From Heterotrichella gracilis (lineage: Eukaryota > Sar > Xanthophyceae > Tribonematales > Xanthonemataceae): a stretch of 64,000 nt of DNA. The notes beneath the pieces were generated by a model, which made no database searches, was not told the origin of the DNA, and was given only the letters and a program-made list of their open reading frames with translations. The stretch is taken from positions 62,001 through 126,000 of the forward strand of contig JAULBX010025053.1 of NCBI GenBank assembly GCA_032358255.1, given 5' to 3'. Positions 60,818-64,000 of the stretch are shown one piece after another (positions within the stretch are counted from its first letter, which is position 1; each line of letters opens with the position of its first letter). The translations under genes were made by a program, and so were the position numbers.

Positions 60818-61445
60818 CAGAAATCAATAGCTAACCTGCTGTCTCGCGGACAATAGCGGAAGGGCTGTCGTGCTGGTTATGGGGTCCGCATATATACGGT
60901 GATCAGGCACATTATTATCCCCAACATGCATGCATACGGCGATTTGCCATGTCAGAGGTTTTGCAGCAAGTGCTCCACGCATGCAGAATGGATGCCGTTT
61001 AGTCAAGTATCGATAGGCCTCCTTGTTATTGGCTGGTTATTCTTTGATATACCAAACGGTGTTGGGTCCATCTGGGTCCATGCGGGGGGCAGGGGGGCGA
61101 TTGTATGGAATGTTAAACATGAGTACCTTGGTACGTTTGACTTGACTAATTGGCACAAACCAGAGCAAAAACCTACCGTGAAGAAGGTTTCACACACGAA
61201 TCAGTTGTCACTTGAAGGCTTTTCGGCTGCATTCCAACCCACAACAACGAGAGTGTCTTGTGCTGCAGCAGCACGGTGGTTGCAGCAAACTGGTCAAAGC
61301 AAACTGCTTTCAAAAATGCGCAGAAGCACCGTTGCTTGTGCACACCTTAACTAGTTTGCTGTGTCGAGAAACGCGACACTAAAACACTAGCACACTTTGC
61401 TCCGGCTGCAAGAGAGCTGCAGTCAGTGTTTGTGGCTACTCCACC
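60818..61445. promoter_or_regulatory. Divergent promoter region between ALG7 and CND1
   Basis: 628 bp between two divergent start codons. It contains GCATATATACGG near 60887 (TATA-like, reading to the ALG7 side) and a TGCATGCA palindrome near 60925. Element roles are inferred from position only. Confidence 0.4.
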
Positions 61446-64000
61446 ATGGGCACGCCTGGCGAGTTTCAGCTTCCCGGTTCTCCAGATGACCTGCTTGACA
61501 GCAGCAAGGGGTTGCCCTTCCAGGTTGTGGAGTACACTGATGTGACCGAGCTGAACCCCGAAGAGCTGCTGTCAACTGCAGAAGGTAAGGGCCACCCCGC
61601 ATCTGGCATGGTCACCATCCACACCAACTGTTATTCCTCACACTGAACAACGTTCCTTGTGCAGGTGTTATCAAGGCGCTGTGTGACGGGGATGCGCTTT
61701 GCATAACTGAACAGGATGTTTTCGACCAGACATACTCACTCGTCAGGTGAACATCCTGCTGTCATGGCACGCCCCTTGCCCAACCAGTACTTTGCCACTC
61801 AAAGCCAACTGTGGTGAGTTGTGTATGCAGCGGCTTCCAGAGCCTGGAGGCACCTGCAAGGAACTGCCTGGTTGACGCCTTGTGCTCCAACCTGTCTGTC
61901 CTAGTGGGCTTGACTTCACAGCACCTGTCAGGGAGAGCTGAGGACAGGTGCAATGACAGCTTGGCATTGCACAGAGGCGCACTGAAAGCCTATGTGTTCT
62001 TCTTGCACTGGGTGGCGTCACTGGCAGACAAACTTCCTGCAGTCACAGCTGTGGGCAGTGAACCCAAGGGTGCAAAGCGTGGCAAGAAGTCTCGAACCAA
62101 CACCAGCGTGTCAACCTGGGACTGGCCATGCCAAGCAGAGAAGCTGGTCAGAAGCGCAGCGTTGGTGGCAAGCGTGGACATGCAGCGCTTGTTCATGCCC
62201 AGCAACCCTGATGAGGAGCTTCTGCGCGTCTGGTGCCAGATTGTAAGCTGCGCCCAGCACTAGGTACAGCCAGCTTGGAGTGGCACACACAGACATCAAC
62301 CACCCTAAACCCTAAACCCCTTTTGCTGTGCAGGCACTCATCGCGCTCAAAGACCCTGCGGCAGCCAAAGTTGCCGAAGTGCGTGACTCCGCTGCTCGCA
62401 TCCTGGTTAAGGCAGCACTGAAGTACGGGCAGCTGGACAGGGTTTCCAACAGCCTGACAGACCTCCTCAACAAGCTGGAGCACACGGCAAGCGCGGTTGC
62501 AGATGTGATTGTGCACGCTGCAGTGGACCATGATGACACCCGCCTGGTACGCTGCAGCACCACTTGAGGTTCACAACTCGCAACTTGTGTCGTGCAGAGG
62601 TGTGACACGGTGGTTGGGACACTGCAGGCTATGGAGGTGGTCCGTGAGATTGCTGGCGTCGACCCATCAGAGTATGAGCGCCAGCAGAGTGCCACTGGTG
62701 ACAAGGCGGGGGTGCGCACGGTGTCAGCATTCCTGACAGAGCTGGCAGAAAGGTGAGAATTTCTTCAGCGCACCTGTCTGGCAAGCAAATGTTTTTAAAG
62801 TTATTGGAAAAATAAAAGTATTATTTGAAGGAATGAATGTACCCCATTTCTCTAAACTGTCCTGTTGCTGCAGGGTTCCACAAGTGTTTACTGGCTGCAT
62901 CAGCCTGTTGATGCCACACCTTGGAGGCAAAGCATACACAATGAGGAGTGCGATTGTGTCTGGGGTGGGGTTCCTGATCCAGGGCGCATTCTCCAACTCT
63001 GCGACTGAGGCCGCTGATGCAGCAGGTATGCATCGCATGGACGAATTACTCTCACCTACATGCTTGCATTTTCAATGCACTGCAACAGTGTGTTGCCATT
63101 CCTGGCACTTCTGGCAGGCGCGCATGGCGCTCATCCAGTTGCATGTGATGCACCTGTCTACAACCTTAAAACCCCAGTGAGAATGCAGCATCTTTAGCAG
63201 CAGATTAGCAGCCAGCCTTGCCAAGCATGCGCCACTCAGCTCTGCCCTGGCTTTACCATTGCATTTGCTCAAGCCCAACTGCGTTCCCAACAGCGCCTGT
63301 CACATATTGCAAGCGCGCGGCGCACATGCTAACGCTTGGGATGCACCTATCTATAATATTAAAATCCCTGGGAGCAGGCAAGCTTTGAACATTGAGTGCC
63401 CCCCTGCTGCAGGCGCTCAAGCCCAACTGCGATCCAAGCAGCACCTTCTGGACATCCTGGTGGACCGCTGCAGGGACCAGAACTCGTACACAAGGGCACA
63501 GACCACCCGCACATGGATGTTCCTAGCGGATAAGGACGCAATCCCCCTCGGCCACTGGCAGACCGTCACCTTGCTTGCGATTGGGCGCCTAGAGGACAAG
63601 TCCTCGATCGTGCGCAAGGCGGCGCTGCAGCTGATCATGTCACTGCTCGGCCACAATCCCTTTGGCGCACAGCTTCCAAAGGAGCGCATCCAGGCATCTC
63701 TGGATGATCACAAGCGCAGGCTGGAGGTACGCGTCTCCATAAATCCAGCCATACATGCAGCGCCATCATGAGTGACGGTGGTACTTTATGGGCACCATGT
63801 AGGCCTTGCAATTACGGACTTGTTGCTGATTGGATGATGAGTAAATCCATAACCCCTGAAATGATGATTGTAGTGAGATTGAGCTCTTTGCCCCATCTCA
63901 CAGGAGGCGACTGCGGCTTCCCGCCAGGAAGATGACGCTGGCCCAGATGGCAGCGATACTGTGCAGGAGGAGGATGGCACTGGGACTGAGATGGATGGTC
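61446..64000 (+). CDS. NCAPD2: Condensin complex subunit 1 (CND1/CAP-D2), 5' part
   Basis: Eight exons seen so far (61446-61584, 61665-61746, 61831-62242, 62334-62546, 62598-62752, 62874-63025, 63413-63726, 63904 to the window end) keep one frame through 520-odd codons. The HEAT-repeat subunit of condensin I compacts and separates chromosomes. The N-terminal region has LPFQVVEYTDVTELNPEELL, DQTYSLVRSGFQSLEAPARN and LCSNLSVLVGL, typical of the Cnd1 N-terminal domain. HEAT helices follow (RDSAARILVKAALKYGQLDR, VPQVFTGCISLLMPHLGGKA), then the best-conserved part: LLDILVDRCRDQNSYTRAQT, then WMFLADKDAIPLG and GRLEDKSSIVRKAALQLIMS. The window ends in an acidic linker (QEEDGTGTEMDG). Family length is about 1200-1400 residues, so more than half is missing here. 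A 17-bp piece of exon 7 recurs at 63267-63283 in the intron before it. Confidence 0.92.
63267..63431 (+). repeat. Exon shard: 17-bp copy of CND1 exon 7 start
   Basis: GCTCAAGCCCAACTGCG occurs at 63267-63283 in the intron and again at 63415-63431 at the start of exon 7, 148 bp apart. It is the shortest of the exon-shard cases and could be chance or the remnant of an older, longer copy. Confidence 0.5.

Noticed and set aside
1-64000. CRISPR array, rRNA, integrase, reverse transcriptase, transposase
   Set aside because: No regular spacer-repeat array, no rRNA core and no recognisable mobile-element enzyme was seen on either strand.

Overview
The window is nuclear DNA of a green alga, most likely a trebouxiophyte of the Chlorella/Coccomyxa type. 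The grounds are many short GT-AG introns, plant-type families (EDR2-like PH-START-DUF1336 protein, plant-style MAP kinase kinase, a plastid transit peptide on ATP sulfurylase), TTTAGGG-type telomere-like repeats scattered in introns, and no bacterial operon layout. Assignment to a genus is inference. All coordinates, exon joins and reading phases were worked out by eye. For the twelve main genes the joined exons keep one open frame throughout.

Layout, left to right. 1-3034: mostly non-coding, with one possible 3' exon. 3035-9018 (-): WDR76/CMR1-like WD40 protein; its 1.7-kb second intron holds a tRNA-Phe gene, a 210-bp tandem repeat and an assembly gap of 100 Ns. 9452-10723 (-): short protein with a PARP-type zinc finger. 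11081-19697: accessory region of lineage-specific or decaying sequence, with a duplicated hypothetical locus (about 11.1-11.9 kb and 16.6-17.5 kb), a two-exon unknown gene (14253-15075) and a coiled-coil minisatellite. 19698-23792 (+): heme-containing, animal-type sulfite oxidase. 25610-27483 (-): F-box/LRR protein. 29102-30912 (-): PP2C phosphatase. 32434-36220 (-): plastid ATP sulfurylase. 36931-42060 (+): acidic nuclear DUF4211 protein. 43615-44797 (-): universal stress protein. 45427-49983 (+): PIF1 helicase with a PINT-like N-terminus. 51774-57126 (-): EDR2-like lipid-binding protein. 57936-59500 (+): MAP kinase kinase. 59585-60817 (-): intronless GlcNAc-1-phosphate transferase (ALG7/DPAGT1). 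61446 to the end (+): condensin subunit CND1/CAP-D2, cut by the window edge.

Functional links. Two genes lie at opposite ends of sulfur metabolism: ATP sulfurylase activates sulfate in the plastid, and sulfite oxidase returns sulfite to sulfate, probably in the mitochondrial intermembrane space. Several genes concern chromatin and genome maintenance (WDR76/CMR1, PARP zinc finger, PIF1, condensin, DUF4211). Others are signalling genes (PP2C, MKK, USP, F-box). This is ordinary eukaryotic gene order; I see no operon and no defence island.

The most unusual structural theme is that partial copies of exons lie next to their parent exons inside introns, in at least four places. No convincing new multi-gene system was found. 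The best leads are the duplicated bidirectional locus, the exon shards, the nested tRNA and the short PARP-finger protein.
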